Source of the DNA: Saccoglossus kowalevskii
Taxonomy: Eukaryota > Hemichordata > Enteropneusta > Harrimaniidae
Length of the DNA stretch: 20,840 bases
Assembly: GCF_000003605.2 (NCBI RefSeq)
Contig: NW_003122409.1
Location: 1,292,352 to 1,313,191, forward strand
Reading direction: 5' to 3'
This document shows positions 1 through 12,144 of this stretch, one piece after another (the stretch's first letter is position 1; each line of letters starts with the position of its first letter). The position numbers and the translations under genes are program-made. The notes beneath the pieces were generated by a model. The model saw nothing but the letters and a program-made list of their open reading frames with translations, did not search any database and was not told the DNA's origin.

Positions 1-130
1 ATTGCGTTTATTTTGTATTTTTATTTTCGAAATGTATCACTGTCTGCGGTTTTTTTTTTGCTATGTCTCGCAACTGAACGTCAAGCTGATCCTGTTTTGG
101 CTGTAAGAGGAAATAAAATAGGTTTTAATA

Positions 131-156
131 GTCACGTGGTTTTGCCGCCATCTTGG
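131..156. promoter_or_regulatory. Adjacent CACGTG E-box and YY1-type site
   Basis: The sequence shows GTCACGTGGT (131-140), a canonical USF/MYC-type E-box, and three bases later GCCGCCATCTTGG (144-156). The reverse complement of the latter is the full YY1 consensus CAAGATGGCGGC. In animals this pairing is common at CpG promoters and in some transposable-element 5' ends. No ORF or exon downstream confirms a promoter, so the role is inferred. Confidence 0.35.
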
Positions 157-1194
157 ACTTTCGGCAAAAAAGGCAACAATTTAGCGCATTTGTTTCTCAG
201 GAGTACTTCAATCGATCAACTTGTTATTGTGTCTGTAGCATGTGGGGCTGTACGTTGTATGGGAAAAAAGATATGAAGTCGACCAATCCATTGTGTGTTC
301 GCCTTCGTGGAATTATTTTGCATAGACCATGTATGACCAAAACATTTTTGTAAACAATAACATGAGCTGGTTCAGTCACATAGTTTGTCCGCTGTTGTGA
401 ATATTCGACATAAATGATCAAAATGTTTAGCATTATTTCTCGTGTGTATTTGAAACGATCCACTTGATATAGTGAAAAAACAATCAATTTGAAATTACAC
501 AGATCTTCTCGGCTAATCTGAAGATGTCAAGATTGCCTAGGTAGGCTGACATGCTTGGTAGTCACCTGGGATTTCGTCAAACCCAAAAGTACTAATACTT
601 TTGAATTTATAAAACTCGATATTACTACATTTCACTCATTTGCAGAGGGCCAAAACATTGACACTGGCTTGGAGGCTACTGAGTTCACGAGTTACTGCTA
701 CTGGCAGCCGTCAAAGCTGCTTTACAGCTTTAATTATGATTACATTACATAACAATGTCAATCACATCAGTGCTCGTCTAATATGTATATCATGTAGCTT
801 TAATGCTAAATTGTCAAGCCAAGACATATGATTAGACTTAATGTCAACACTGACAATTTGCGTTTATCGTATTGATTTGTTATCTGACAAGGCAAACAAA
901 AGTGATCTCCTAGCTGGATATAACCGACTACAAACACGATCGAAATCATAACTGGTTCTCCTATGTATTTCTTGTTATTTTGGTAGTTATCGCTAATCTA
1001 TAGATTCATTCGATACATTATTGAGTGGGGTTGTTTTCATGTGTCCGTGTTGCAATTCGTTGCTTCAATATGTGTTAAATATATGGTATGTCACGGTGAC
1101 AGAAGAGACAATATAATGTGTTATATATTTGGAGGTCCAGTTGCCACCTTTACAAAATATAAAAGTTTCACATTAAAACTAGCAATTACCAATT

Positions 1195-1248
1195 CACCAC
1201 CACCACAACCACCACCAACAACAACAGCAACAAAAACAACACAAAACT
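1195..1248. repeat. CAC/CAA low-complexity tract
   Basis: An imperfect run of CAC, CAA and ACA triplets covers about 50 bases with almost no G on this strand. It looks like an eroded trinucleotide microsatellite. It makes an apparent Pro/Thr-rich peptide in one frame, which I treat as an artefact. Confidence 0.8.
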
Positions 1249-1394
1249 TAATCAGTTGAACACTGTGCCATTGCTGTAGACTATGTCACCGCATTAGTGA
1301 TAGAACGAAAGCCGACAATGACTTTTTGAAAAGTTCTTTTATGTACAGCAGACCCGAGTGTGACTGTGTTATTATATAACAATCATCTACCATT

Positions 1395-1411
1395 ACTATT
1401 ATTATTATTAG
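1395..1411. repeat. Short ATT microsatellite
   Basis: Five near-perfect ATT units occur within an AT-rich background. The tract is too short to be more than a minor microsatellite. Confidence 0.7.
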
Positions 1412-3513
1412 ATTGGTCATGTGTGTTGGAGAACATTTATATAAAAAAATAGTGATATACATTTGTAGACATTTATTTTGCTTAGTAGGAACCTTAACTC
1501 TTTACTATGCGGCATAGACAGCGCAGATCGAAAATAAACGCCAATAATATGTATGACTAGCGAGGATTGAGATGCACTTGATCAAACTCGACACTAAAAT
1601 CGAGAAATCAGCACATGTTATTTCTGAGTTGAATTTCAAAGTCATCGTGTTAATTGCTGTAACGAACACAGTTTTAAATTTATTTTAAGCTAACTCTCGC
1701 GTCGTTTTTCGTGATCTTGTACGGACGTGACTTCAGTGAGATTCGTCATGACGGCATGTTTATGAGTAGTGTATGCAGAGTGAGATCGAATCTACACGTA
1801 TTTGTATCTTTTACCATGTTTTTATGTACTCGCGAACTGAGGTTAGTAAAACTAGTGTATTGTTCGTAATATGCAAGTATTTATTATCACTGGACGTCAC
1901 AATTACTGAAGTGTCATCGACCAATATCATATTATCTTAGAAGAACATGGCATTTCCTCATATGAAAGAATGTTTACATGTTTTAATGAATTGGTTGTGT
2001 GTTGTCCAGAATAGTGTGGGGAAGGAGGAAATATAATAAATAAGTTTTTGATTGCACTATTTTCAGTTTGGACGACTGTGCACACAACTCACATGAAAAC
2101 CATTTTTTTGGAACCTAACGATATCAAGAATGCATTATATTTAATTTAGACCACATTAAATATTTCCAATCAATTTGTATTAAGTAATATATTACCATCT
2201 CAGAGGATTACAAAGCTTGGTTTAGCGAAATTGATCCAATACATAAATTAACATAATCCCACAGGGCAATGGTTTAGTGAACTTTTTCAATGTGTGCTTT
2301 CTAATTACATCGGTTATAAATTTTCCCAAACCAAAAAGGAAGATGGCAAAACACTATCTTTCTTTCTGTAATCAACGTCGTAACATCTCTTAGATTGAAC
2401 CGCTTTACTTGCCGCATTCATCATCTTGTCAACATTGATGGCGTCGGTGGTTTTTAACTGTGTCGTTATTATATTTTAAAACTAAGATGGGACGAATTGA
2501 TCCTTGTGGAACATGGTGTGCTATATATATTGCAGGACGACGACACCCTTATTGGTGATAAATTGCTCACGGTTTGATAAATTTCGTGAAAACAGGAAAA
2601 AGGACAATACCATTTACGGCATAAGGTTCTATTTTATGAGACAGAATGTCTTGATTATATTGATCAAATCATTTTCGGAATGTAAATAAAATACCAAGCG
2701 TAAGCATACCTTTGTCATGACTGTTTATTATATCTAATACAAGATCATCAATTTTTGTATTGTATTTTTTTTTACGAAATCCAAAATATGTTTTACCTAT
2801 TTTTGTCAAAGTTAAGGCCAGTATATAGGTTTTAGGTTTAGATTATGGACGAATAGATTGTTTTTTTCTGTGAATAACTTTTTTCGTATTGATTTTAGGA
2901 GACGCCAGCCTGACAGCCATGGTTTTATGCATTTGCCCTTTTTACGATTAGATGCAAATAAATAGAGTTGTTTAGTCGAAAATACATGAAGTGTACTATA
3001 CGATTCAGTAAGATCAGTTTACGAAGAATGTCATGATACTTTACGCGTATCACTTGGGGATAAATTTGGATTTTTTTATAATTATAACTACGTCACGGTG
3101 TTCAAGTATCGTAGAAATAACATACACAAACATGTATTTGATTTAGTCCTTTGATCAAACAAAATGTGGAGTAGCTATATATAACTGTACATCGTACAAA
3201 TGCTAAATTACTAGAGGTTGATATTCAACAAAATCATTGCACATAATTATAACACGCGGATTCAGTCTTAATTATTTGCGACCAGGACGTCATCCCAACT
3301 GATTTCATCAACCACGCTTGCTTTTATAATACAGTCACAATTTCACAATGCCACATGAAAAGCGATGAGAAACCTTAAGGTCGCCAGAGCGGCCGTCAGA
3401 GTGAGGCTTAACTTCTCTAGAAGGCGACATATTTGACATTTGGCCAGGGTCCCCGGTAAGCTGTCATCTTACACCGTAATCGTTTCACAAAAATATATAT
3501 TTTAATATTTGGC

Positions 3514-3527
3514 GCTCTCTAGAGAGC
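3514..3527. repeat. 14-bp perfect palindrome
   Basis: GCTCTCTAGAGAGC is its own reverse complement and is preceded by GGC, giving GGCGCTCTCTAG. It sits at the end of a locally GC-richer patch (about 3370-3550) with words such as GCGGCCGTC and CCAGGGTCCCCGG. It could be a protein-binding dyad or the tip of an eroded inverted-repeat element; the sequence does not decide. Confidence 0.5.
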
Positions 3528-5374
3528 AGGTCGTAACCCCAAGGCCATTTTTTGTCACTATCATGTAATTTAATGTACAACGTCAATATATAGCGTTTAT
3601 GCTATGCTTTCAGTGCCTTATTATGGTTATGGCCAATGTGAATTAACATCGATGACACGGGAAATGTTTTATTGAAAATAAAAATGGGGGAAAAAGATGG
3701 ATAGTTACATGTATGTAGTCATTTGTTTAATTTTGATACAGAAATTTACATAAACTTTCATCAGATATCACAAATTTCGATTGATATTTACATTACGTGT
3801 ACCACAATAGTAATTGAATGCTGATACCCCTACCTTTAACTCACCCGCCGTCGAATGTCACAATCTAAGATCAGTTGACAAGATCCGACTTTAAAAAGTG
3901 TATCACATTTCAACATGTGTCATCCCAGGTTAATAAAGCGAGTTCAACGTCAATTACAACTCTGCACGCGAGTTAACTACTTGTTTTCGCGGGTCATTCT
4001 CATTCTCATACAATATCAATGCTCGTTTTTCGAACCTTGTCTAATTCAAAATGTAGTCATACATATTCATAATTGATTATGCAGTGAAACGTCGCCCATT
4101 TACGATATCTTGATAATTAACTTTTACGTGAACAATGGTAACAAAGCCGAACACAATCAGTTGAACATGATTGGCGAGTATAAACTGTAGGTACGACCCT
4201 TGTGTCGATCAACTATGTGCACAAATGCACTAAACTCGTGCAGTACTCTTCACACAACCACAGTCGCATGCAAACAGACATCGACATCTAGAAGCAATTG
4301 TTGTTTTCCTTGAGTTTCACCTGGTATCTTTTACGTCTCTGAATGTAGTTGCGGAAACACCATAAGGGCGCTCAAATTATCCTTCCTTTCTTTATTTATT
4401 ATTTTAAATAGCAATTCGTTCAAATATGTTCATTAAAACAAGATTCAAAAACAAGATGATAGTTTACAACCGGGCTTTTAAACGTTGATGACCTTTGATG
4501 ATTAGTTGATATAAAAAGTAACGCCGAGATTTAATCAAGCAAAATAACAACTACTACTGATAAAAAAAGCCGCGCGTGCAAAAATTTGTATCACGCTATG
4601 CTTACCAAAAATACTAAATTAGGATGTCAAAAAATTCAATGCACTATTGACTAAATGTCAAAATACATGATGTGGTGTACACATGACTCTACTAGAATAC
4701 TACTGCTCTGGTTTTGATGATTTATTTACAGAAATGAAAGTCATTTTCTGAAAGTTATTAGATGGCGAGTGATAGTAGCTGTTACGTTGACGAAGTTTGA
4801 ATAAAGTGTGTTCCTCATTATTGTCAATTTTCTCGAATTTATTTGATACCGATAAATCCAAAATTTAGCTTCTCAGATATCACATCTGACTATATGGCTC
4901 TTTTATTACTATGCTGGTGTTACGTTCAAAGATTATATTAGTATAGAGTGCTTGAAAATGTTATCTTAAGTAAAATATTAGACTCGTCTAGAGATGTTTG
5001 TAGGGCGAATAAAAGGTTTATAAGCAGTCTCACTAATGTAGCGAATATTAGTATATTTCCCATGATACTACATTAACTTGAAGCACAGGGTTGTTTCAAA
5101 TCCGGGGAATCCGCGACTTTTGTTGAGAATTTGTGGAATATAAAGCATTTTGAGTTTCTTATACCTGTATGTATTTCCATCATGTTACGACTCTTCAAGC
5201 ACCGCAGTCGTCGACCAGAACGACACGTTGCGAAGACTGTGATCATTCAAACAGGCAGTTAATACAATTATCTAATCCATTATATATTATATAAGTTTCC
5301 TGATCAAATCGACAATGTCAAAATTTTGGTCTGGTTCTGTTGCACCTCTTCCCCCGAAGTAACTTCGAAGTGAC

Positions 5375-5905
5375 AAAGCACATTCGAAATCCACATCATG
5401 GATACATGTAAATCCAATCTCTACCATCTTCGTCGCATTGGTCGCATTATGAGATACCTCAGCAATGACTCTTGTCACACTTTGATTCATGCAAAACTCT
5501 CTGCCTAGTATCTTGACTATGGGATTTCACTTTGTTTTGACTTCCAGAAAATACCATAAGTCTACTTCAAAGAACCCAAATTACGGCTGCTAGAATCATC
5601 CCCTGTACTAGAAAATCAGAGCATATATTCTCAGTTTTAAAACACTGTATTGGCTCCCGTTCAACATAGAATTGGGTACAGCATTATTCTGTTAACGTTT
5701 AAATCTTTGAACGCCTTGTTTCAAACTACCTCTGTGAACTCTTTTCATTGATACACACCCGGTCATATGCGTCGTTCTTCCGATAAGGATCTTCTTTGCG
5801 CCATAAAATATAAATTGAAAATATATGGGGAATAGCAGCAGTAGTGAAATTGGAGATACAAAGCGATAGTGTAATATCAGGCTTTTAAAACAATTAAATT
5901 AGTGC
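5375..5905 (+). mobile_element. Decayed 3' end of CR1/L2-type LINE reverse transcriptase ORF
   Basis: This is a dead fragment of the reverse-transcriptase ORF of a non-LTR retrotransposon, the enzyme that copies element RNA into DNA at the insertion site. Reading + in three shifted frames recovers the usual order of the C-terminal region: CKSNLYHLRRIGRIMRYLS from 5407, then LDYG, LLQRTQITAARII near 5560-5595, TRKSEHIFSVLK near 5607-5642, and after a one-base loss VQHRIGYSIILLTFKSLN. RRSSDKDLL, KYKLKIYGE and a degraded tail to about 5905 follow. An in-frame stop follows HAKLSA. The catalytic FADD-type RT core and the endonuclease domain lie upstream in the family and are absent, so the copy is 5'-truncated as well as mutated. 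Clade assignment (CR1, L2 or Rex1) is from recalled family features and is not certain. The minus-strand open frame at 5287-5490 is a shadow. Confidence 0.85.
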
Positions 5906-6060
5906 GAATTTTGAAGTTGCATCATAATACCATGTAGAGAATTGATTTGAGAGAGCATCCCTTTAAAGAGATAAAACATTGAATTTATTTAACAAAGTTG
6001 CGCCCGTTCAGTTGAGCCCCAGTGTGCTGAGGTAAAATACACGTTACAAAAATGTTCAAC

Positions 6061-6169
6061 GCGATAAATGTGCTGCGCAGACGCGGTGAATGAACGACTC
6101 AAATAGAATAAATGAACGAGACAAATGAGATAAATTACGAAGCTAATGCGATAAATGAGCGTGTGGCAC
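6061..6169. repeat. Degenerate 22-bp minisatellite, five units
   Basis: Five consecutive units can be laid out at 6061-6082, 6083-6104, 6105-6126, 6127-6147 and 6148-6169. They share the pattern G-N-G-ATAAATGA-ACGA-N-N-CAAAT, with AATAAATGAACGAGACAAAT the clearest copy. Four units are 22 bases and one is 21. Unit-to-unit identity is moderate, so the array is old. A weak sixth unit may follow, with GCTAAATG at 6173-6180. The minus-strand 65-codon open frame across it is a by-product of the repeat. Confidence 0.75.
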
Positions 6170-6186
6170 ATTGCTAAATGCCACAC
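6161..6186. repeat. 8-bp stem hairpin at the minisatellite edge
   Basis: GTGTGGCA (6161-6168) and TGCCACAC (6179-6186) are perfect inverted copies around a 10-base spacer. The left arm overlaps the last 22-bp unit. It may mark the boundary of the array or of a small inverted-repeat element; no matching second terminus was found nearby. Confidence 0.5.
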
Positions 6187-6665
6187 CGTATCTGGTTATT
6201 GAACAGATGCGAATTGTGTGAATATAGATATTATTAGTTTCTTTATACATTTATGATTGTGATGAAATAAGTATATTGAGTTATATAACAGCCGCGCACG
6301 TATTACGAAGTTATATGAATAAGAAATTTGTAATAACCATCTATTATTAAAAGAATATGTATCTAATGTATTTTCTAATAATAAGCGAATTTATTATCAC
6401 CCAGACACATATTAATAATGGTACTTGCTGTGATTAAGACCATACCATACCAATCCAAATCATTTAAATAACACGTGGCTCTCGTACTTTGAGTAGCTAA
6501 AATACTAATACTGAGTGAATCCTGTGGATTAAAGGAAATGTCAAGTCGACCCAGGGAATATTTTCTCATATACCCCGTAACAAAATACAAACTCGCGTAG
6601 ATTCGGCTCGCCACTTTGAATTGACAACAAGATCATGATTTATTCATAATTGGGACGTAGTCTAA

Positions 6666-6675
6666 ATTGGCCAAT
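6666..6675. promoter_or_regulatory. ATTGGCCAAT palindrome, NF-Y-like
   Basis: The 10-bp palindrome ATTGGCCAAT is followed by CAG, giving the optimal NF-Y core CCAATCAG, with the inverted ATTGG on the other strand. TTTAAAAG, a weak TATA-like word, begins about 10 bases downstream. An identical 10-mer occurs at 12145. Function is inferred from the motif only. Confidence 0.35.
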
Positions 6676-8848
6676 CAGCAATGCTTTAAAAGGTCTATAC
6701 CGTACAAAGACAGATTGCAGGTCTGAGTTGAAACCCGAAAAAAAAATTACAACATGTACTCGCACTGTCAATTTAGTAGTAGTTTCGTCTAATAAGAGGG
6801 TATCACGAGAATACCACAAAGTAGACAGTATGACAATCGACCGATGCGATCACGTACTCCCAGAGTGTACAAATCACAGTATTACAGAGATGACCTTTTA
6901 TTATACATCTTTTTCTTGCTTGTAGTAATTAGAGTAATGAGATATAAAATCCGCAAACTTAAACGAAAAGGAGGACGACGGCCTAGATAGGATCCGTGGC
7001 ACGAGGGTTTGGTAAACGACGATGGAGTGGAGTTCTATTTTGCAATCTGTACACTAGATTTAAGAATACCATAAGTCCCGCAATGAAAGCGGCGAAATTT
7101 GTATGCCAGACATTAGCTTTCATTGCATGCACGCTAACTCCTGCAAACACTCATATTATAAGAGTTGTGTATTGTGTATGTACGCACTTCCACCCATTCA
7201 TTGTCTGTACGTGATGTACATTGTAATTAAGTCAATTCAGTATCAAATCAGCTTACATTGTGTGAAAACTGACTGACTGATGTTGATATGTGTATTTAAT
7301 TTGTTCGTTGCAATATCATATGCCTTAACGTTCACTCAAATCGCATTCAAATAGAAAATATCACTTATTTTGAGTTCGCACATTCTATAACAAGAAAACA
7401 ACACTATAGAATAGAACAAGTGTATTTTGACAGTTTCCAAAATGTTTCTGCATTCATACAGGAATTAGTTGTCGCACACTTATGAACAAATATGCGTGTC
7501 AATATGTTAAATATCATACATTATATCAACGACCTAATTGTTATTCTTGATTACGTTCTTGACAAGATTAAACGTTAACTATTGGTGCATATTGCCTGTG
7601 TGTGTGTGTCTTCTAATATGTTTTTTTCCTTGTTTAGGAAAATAAAATAATTTTCGTGATCACATAATATTACAAAAATTACCAATTTTAAAAAGTATGT
7701 GTAAACAACTCTATGTCAAGTGTAAGGATTAATTAGTATGGCATGTGAAAAAACAACAGCGCAACCAAGATTATGTGATGTTACCGTAACGGTTATTTTT
7801 TCAAGTTGACATTTATTATTTTATTTTTGGAATGAAATATCAAATTCGTCCTGTAACTGCAATTCGAATAATGTGCTTCACAGTATAAAGTCTGTCATTG
7901 TTGCTTTTTAATCCTAAAGTTTAACGGCTATTTTTTTTCAACGCACCAATTTTGTTTATTATGAAGCGATTCACTATTTTTCTGAAATCTAGCTAGCATA
8001 ATTCAATGCACATGCCTTTTAGAAAAGTATTCAAGTTTCACTAGAGTATGTATAATTTTAATTCGATACCTTTCATTTCTCCTATTCCCATAGGCACACA
8101 CTTGATTGCCCAGCTATAATTGTGTATTCTACAAACCAATACCTATAATGCCTTAGGAATGTCTGGGTTCTTTCTCGAGTAGACGTTGTAAACGTGCGTT
8201 CACTTCTATGTTATATTCGATTCATACAATGTTTTACCATATGCACGTGGAATGCGGCTATGAAATTTATATTTTACGCACACTACAATCGAACATGATG
8301 GCATGATCGACGAACAGTAACCATGGACAGTAAATCACATGATGATGGTGGAACTCGCAGTATTTCAGTTATTCGCAAAATCAAATACATATTCTAATTT
8401 AAACACTCGATGAACGATTTATTGTTAGACGGCTATCCCCACATCAAACAATATATTCCACAATAATAACGAGCAAGTTTAGAATAGATGTCATTGCGGA
8501 TACAGTAACAGTTGACGAGCGTATGATGAAAAGGTCATAAATGGTTCTTACCGGAGATAACGTGTGGTATTGCTTCTACTTCTTGAACGACCACATGCTA
8601 GCTCCAGTAATATCCGAATAACCTAATTATAAACTCAAATATATCGCGTACTAGGTTTCCCAGAACATAAATATCACAATAAAGAATTACAAATCAATAT
8701 TTTAAATACAATACAATAAATTAAAATAAATGATATTAACAAATTCACGTTTGCTAATGCAGTTGTACTTTGATTACTCATATTTTGAGGGTGTAATATT
8801 CTAGTGAAATTAGCCCTGAAATTTATTTAAGAGATTTTTTTGTTAGAA

Positions 8849-8885
8849 GCTGTGTATAAAACAGCCAAAGTGAGTTCACTTTCCA
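8849..8885 (+). promoter_or_regulatory. Possible TATA core promoter
   Basis: TATAAAA at 8855-8861 sits between GCTGT and ACAGC (a 5-bp inverted repeat). It is followed by the near-palindrome AAAGTGA-GT-TCACTTT (8867-8882), and a TCACTTTCC initiator-like word lies at the usual distance of about 25 bases. No transcript or ORF downstream supports it, and TATA-like words are common in this AT-rich DNA. Confidence 0.2.
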
Positions 8886-9257
8886 TTGTTCTTCATTTGT
8901 GATAAATTATGTATTTTCAAAAATGGAGATAATTCGTGTGTGTAGAATGGGCAGTGCTTATATAGAAACACATCATTAGATTTATAAGTGTCAACGAAAA
9001 TGTGTAAATATTGTTCCTTGTTTCTTTTTCTTGAAGTATGTATACGTAAAACAATATATTTTAAGTGTTATATTTCGCATCGTAATTATTCAATCAAACG
9101 TTTTCCTTAGTAAATATGTGCATTAATGCATGCAATGTATTGAATGTGTTTAGCGTTAACTCTATTCATCACCCAATAACCAAAAGATACGCTTTCATGT
9201 ACAAAATCAAAAACAAATACAATTTCGATATAATTAACAAATAAACCTTACTTGCTG

Positions 9258-9292
9258 ACCAGTGAGCCATGCCTCACATGATACTCACTGGT
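9258..9292. repeat. 9-bp stem hairpin
   Basis: ACCAGTGAG (9258-9266) and CTCACTGGT (9284-9292) are perfect reverse complements around a 17-base loop. The stem is GC-richer than its surroundings, so it is less likely to be chance than the many AT-rich dyads. It is too short for a microRNA precursor. Possible roles are a protein-binding dyad or an element terminus. Confidence 0.5.
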
Positions 9293-10454
9293 TAAAAAGA
9301 CACCGAAGTGAGATAATTTTGCGTTGATACGGCGTTATTTCAAATAGGGTTGGGCCATTTAAAGGCAATACGCGATTTAATGTATCAGTCAATGTATGTT
9401 TGCAAGCGAAGGGCACACGTGGTTTTAAAACCCAATGTTTGGAGTGCTGGTAATACGTAAAGAGTACTGGAAAGGTATGTAACACTTCTGACTGAAATGA
9501 AGAAACTGCTTTTACAATAAATATATAATGCACTATTGTAATAGTTACACTTTATATATGCGATGGTAGATTCCACAAGAAATCAGAAATACAACTACTA
9601 AAAGTGCTATTGGAGTAGTACATTTCTTAAACCTCAAATGGTTTCACAAATAAATGGGAAATGCATTGATTCCTAAATGCGATGATGTCTTATTCATGGA
9701 AGTCGAGTTCAACTTGAAGAGACTTGTGATGCGGTTGTAGACGTCGTCGATATTGCAATGCCCGTAACACAATTGATACAGCTATACATGCAGGTATACA
9801 AATATTTACAGTTAGCTCGACGCTAGCTACAAATGCAGGCATATCGAATAAATGTTATAAAGCGTTCCGTTCTGCAGTCAGCTAGAAACATAAATGAACT
9901 GAATAAGACTCGTCAGATATACGGACATTATACAACCAATCATGTTAAATTAAAACACATTCCAATAACTCAATTCACTTCTAAACAAGATATAATTAGT
10001 AATCACCACCAGTACAAAATGCGCTTGTTACGCATAAATGACATCGAGGTCGGTCGGTGATATTAATAATTTATTGAATGTGACGTCATGATGAAGATTA
10101 CCTGATCGTTAAATATAATATACTGCAAGGTATACATTTTGATAAGTAATGTGTCTGATTCACTAAAATGAGTTTTCCAGATGACGCCAAGCAACACTAT
10201 GTGAAACGTTAAATCCACTCCATTTAAGAAATTCGTTTTGTATAACAAACAACATATTGGCATACAAACGAGGTTTAAATAACATTTCATTTGACACTGA
10301 TTAAGAGGTATTTCACACGTGAATTAATCAAAACTGAATATACACAACCTGTTTTATTATTGCAATACTGTAGTGTCAATTATTTTCGATATATGAACAA
10401 ACAAATTGTATTTCTATCGTGTTTGTAATATAATAAATGTATAGAAAAAATCAT

Positions 10455-10482
10455 TAAAATAATTATAGCAATAATTATTTTA
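10455..10482. repeat. 12-bp perfect AT hairpin
   Basis: TAAAATAATTAT (10455-10466), loop AGCA, then ATAATTATTTTA (10471-10482) form an uninterrupted 12-bp stem with a 4-base loop. All stem pairs are A-T, so stability would be low, but its length stands out. It contains TAATTA homeodomain-type cores in both arms. Confidence 0.6.
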
Positions 10483-11728
10483 CTGCTGCAAGCGGAATGT
10501 ATCCAAGAAAATATGTAATTGTGAGAACATTGTGTCACTACATTTCCAATGAGTCGTCACTCTATTAAGTTAAACTAAAATAAGCAGCTATCAATTCAAT
10601 TGAAGTATAGGAAATGTACTATTGCAATATGAATTCAATATGAATATCATTTCAACTTTCCACTGTAGAATCTATATTAGAAATGCTTTCCCCTCTAGTC
10701 ATTATATAGTGCCACTTCGCACAAAAGTGGATGTACTCAATTAGTAACACTATATACTAATTTTTTGCCAAAAATACCGCAATAAATATTTGCTCTAAGT
10801 ATATTTGAATTATATGCCTGTGGCCAATTACAGAAAATAACTTATTTGTGAAATTACTGCTTTCATCTTGTTCAGGCATGTTAACATGGCAAACGTTAAA
10901 AAAAATATGAAATTTAAAACAGCCATCATGCTTTTAATTTGAATGCTAGATAGAACAAACTAATTTTATATAAAAATAATCAGGACAGATACGACAATTA
11001 TATGCATCCATATTTGATCATGACATACAAATTAAACACTTAAATATTGTATTCGATGTGAAACAACCAATTTTCCTTCCTGTAAATATCATCAAGATAT
11101 TTTGTAGACAAATCAGAGAATGAAATATAGATCACAGGGTAGACGCACAGAGGCTGTCATCTGGAAGCCAACATATTTTTCAATTGTCTACAATAAACAC
11201 GTCATATTGATGTTATCGGTGTAATATTTATCCAAGATCTCGTGATAAACATGATAACTAAATATTAAAGTCAATTTATGAAACAAATCCCATGGTTCCC
11301 TCAATTTGCAGTTCAATGTTTGGATATATCGCCACATTCAAATAGAATTGAAATGAAGGACGAGGTAGCACTACAATTAAACTTACTGTTTTAGTTTGCT
11401 TTGTCCTAAAAATGTATATTTTCACTCAAAATAATTAAAGTTTCACTTTTCCCGAATCAAACAATTATATTTAGAAGAAAAGCTGTGTCTAGAAATATTA
11501 GTATTTGTCTTCATTTTCATCAATAATCATTCACTTTATTGCTTTCAGAATGTTTGAATAACTTGCTTATTTTTGCTTATTGAAATATTAGCGAATATGT
11601 AAAAGAAGCGTGTGACTTGCTGACTTAAATTTAAAATCTCTTTAATTAGTGGAGGTCATAACCGTTGGGTTGATGTTGTGTGGCACAAAGTAAATATACT
11701 CTTGTTTAATGATATCATTATTTATGAA

Positions 11729-11747
11729 AATTAATTAATTAATTAAT
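11729..11747. repeat. AATT tetranucleotide run
   Basis: About five AATT units in tandem form a short self-complementary microsatellite with repeated TTAATTAA words. Confidence 0.75.
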
Positions 11748-12144
11748 CAAACAATCATCAATAGAACATTGACTATGTATCAAAATTCAATATTCGTTTT
11801 TACCTAATTATTTTTTGTAGAAATTCAGGACTATTTAAATACCAATACTATTTTCATGATACATTTGTCCCCTTTTTGTTTTATTATTGTTTCAGTGTCC
11901 TTAACAATACATACAGGACAATACAGGATACATTTATTACCCGATTATCTGATTATTACATAATTTGTTCACTTGTTGACGCATGTTCCCCATCTGAAAA
12001 TTTCTGCTCACAACTCTTCCAAGAAGGTTTAGATTATAACGCGGTCTGAGTCCTACTTTAAGCTTATAGACCTTACTTTCATTTTAATGCTGAGCTCCTT
12101 TGTTAAGCGCAACATCAATTATTGTGTTTATCAGCTCTCATGCG

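Larger units (their letters stand above)
1..5374. other. Non-coding stretch, no gene recognised
   Basis: All six frames are broken by frequent stops, and the longest open frames (87 codons or fewer, in the first 500 bases) have AT-driven, low-information translations with no motif I recognise. The open frame near 1041-1259 ends in a Pro/Thr-rich tail that simply translates the CAC/CAA tract. Poly-T and poly-A runs, TATA-rich words and short microsatellites are scattered through it. Nothing resembles an exon series or an RNA gene. It could be intergenic DNA or a large intron. Confidence 0.6.
6187..9257. other. Non-coding stretch, no gene recognised
   Basis: The longest open frames (6375-6614 minus, 6650-6925 plus, 6996-7214 plus, all 91 codons or fewer) lack recognisable domains, signal peptides or family motifs, and have no splice-flanked pattern I can support. 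Other visible items are a TG6 tract at 7597-7608, a CTGA run near 7270 and many homeodomain-type TAAT words expected at this base composition. A perfect 12-bp palindrome TGCATTAATGCA lies at 9119-9130. Confidence 0.55.

Noticed and set aside
1195-1259. Pro/Thr-rich peptide in a 72-codon frame
   Set aside because: It is only the translation of the CAC/CAA low-complexity tract.
5287-5490. 67-codon minus open frame
   Set aside because: It is antisense to the LINE reverse-transcriptase remnant, which has the clear family match on the plus strand.
6081-6092. ACGCGGTGAATG, a 12-base match to part of miR-124
   Set aside because: The miR-124 seed (AAGGCAC) is absent, no precursor hairpin is visible, and the stretch is a unit of the 22-bp tandem repeat.
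6650-6925. 91-codon plus open frame
   Set aside because: There are no recognisable motifs and no transcript signals of the right kind around it; likely chance.
11537-11558. TTATTGCTT-CAGAAT, resembling miR-137
   Set aside because: Mismatches fall after the seed and no hairpin partner was seen.
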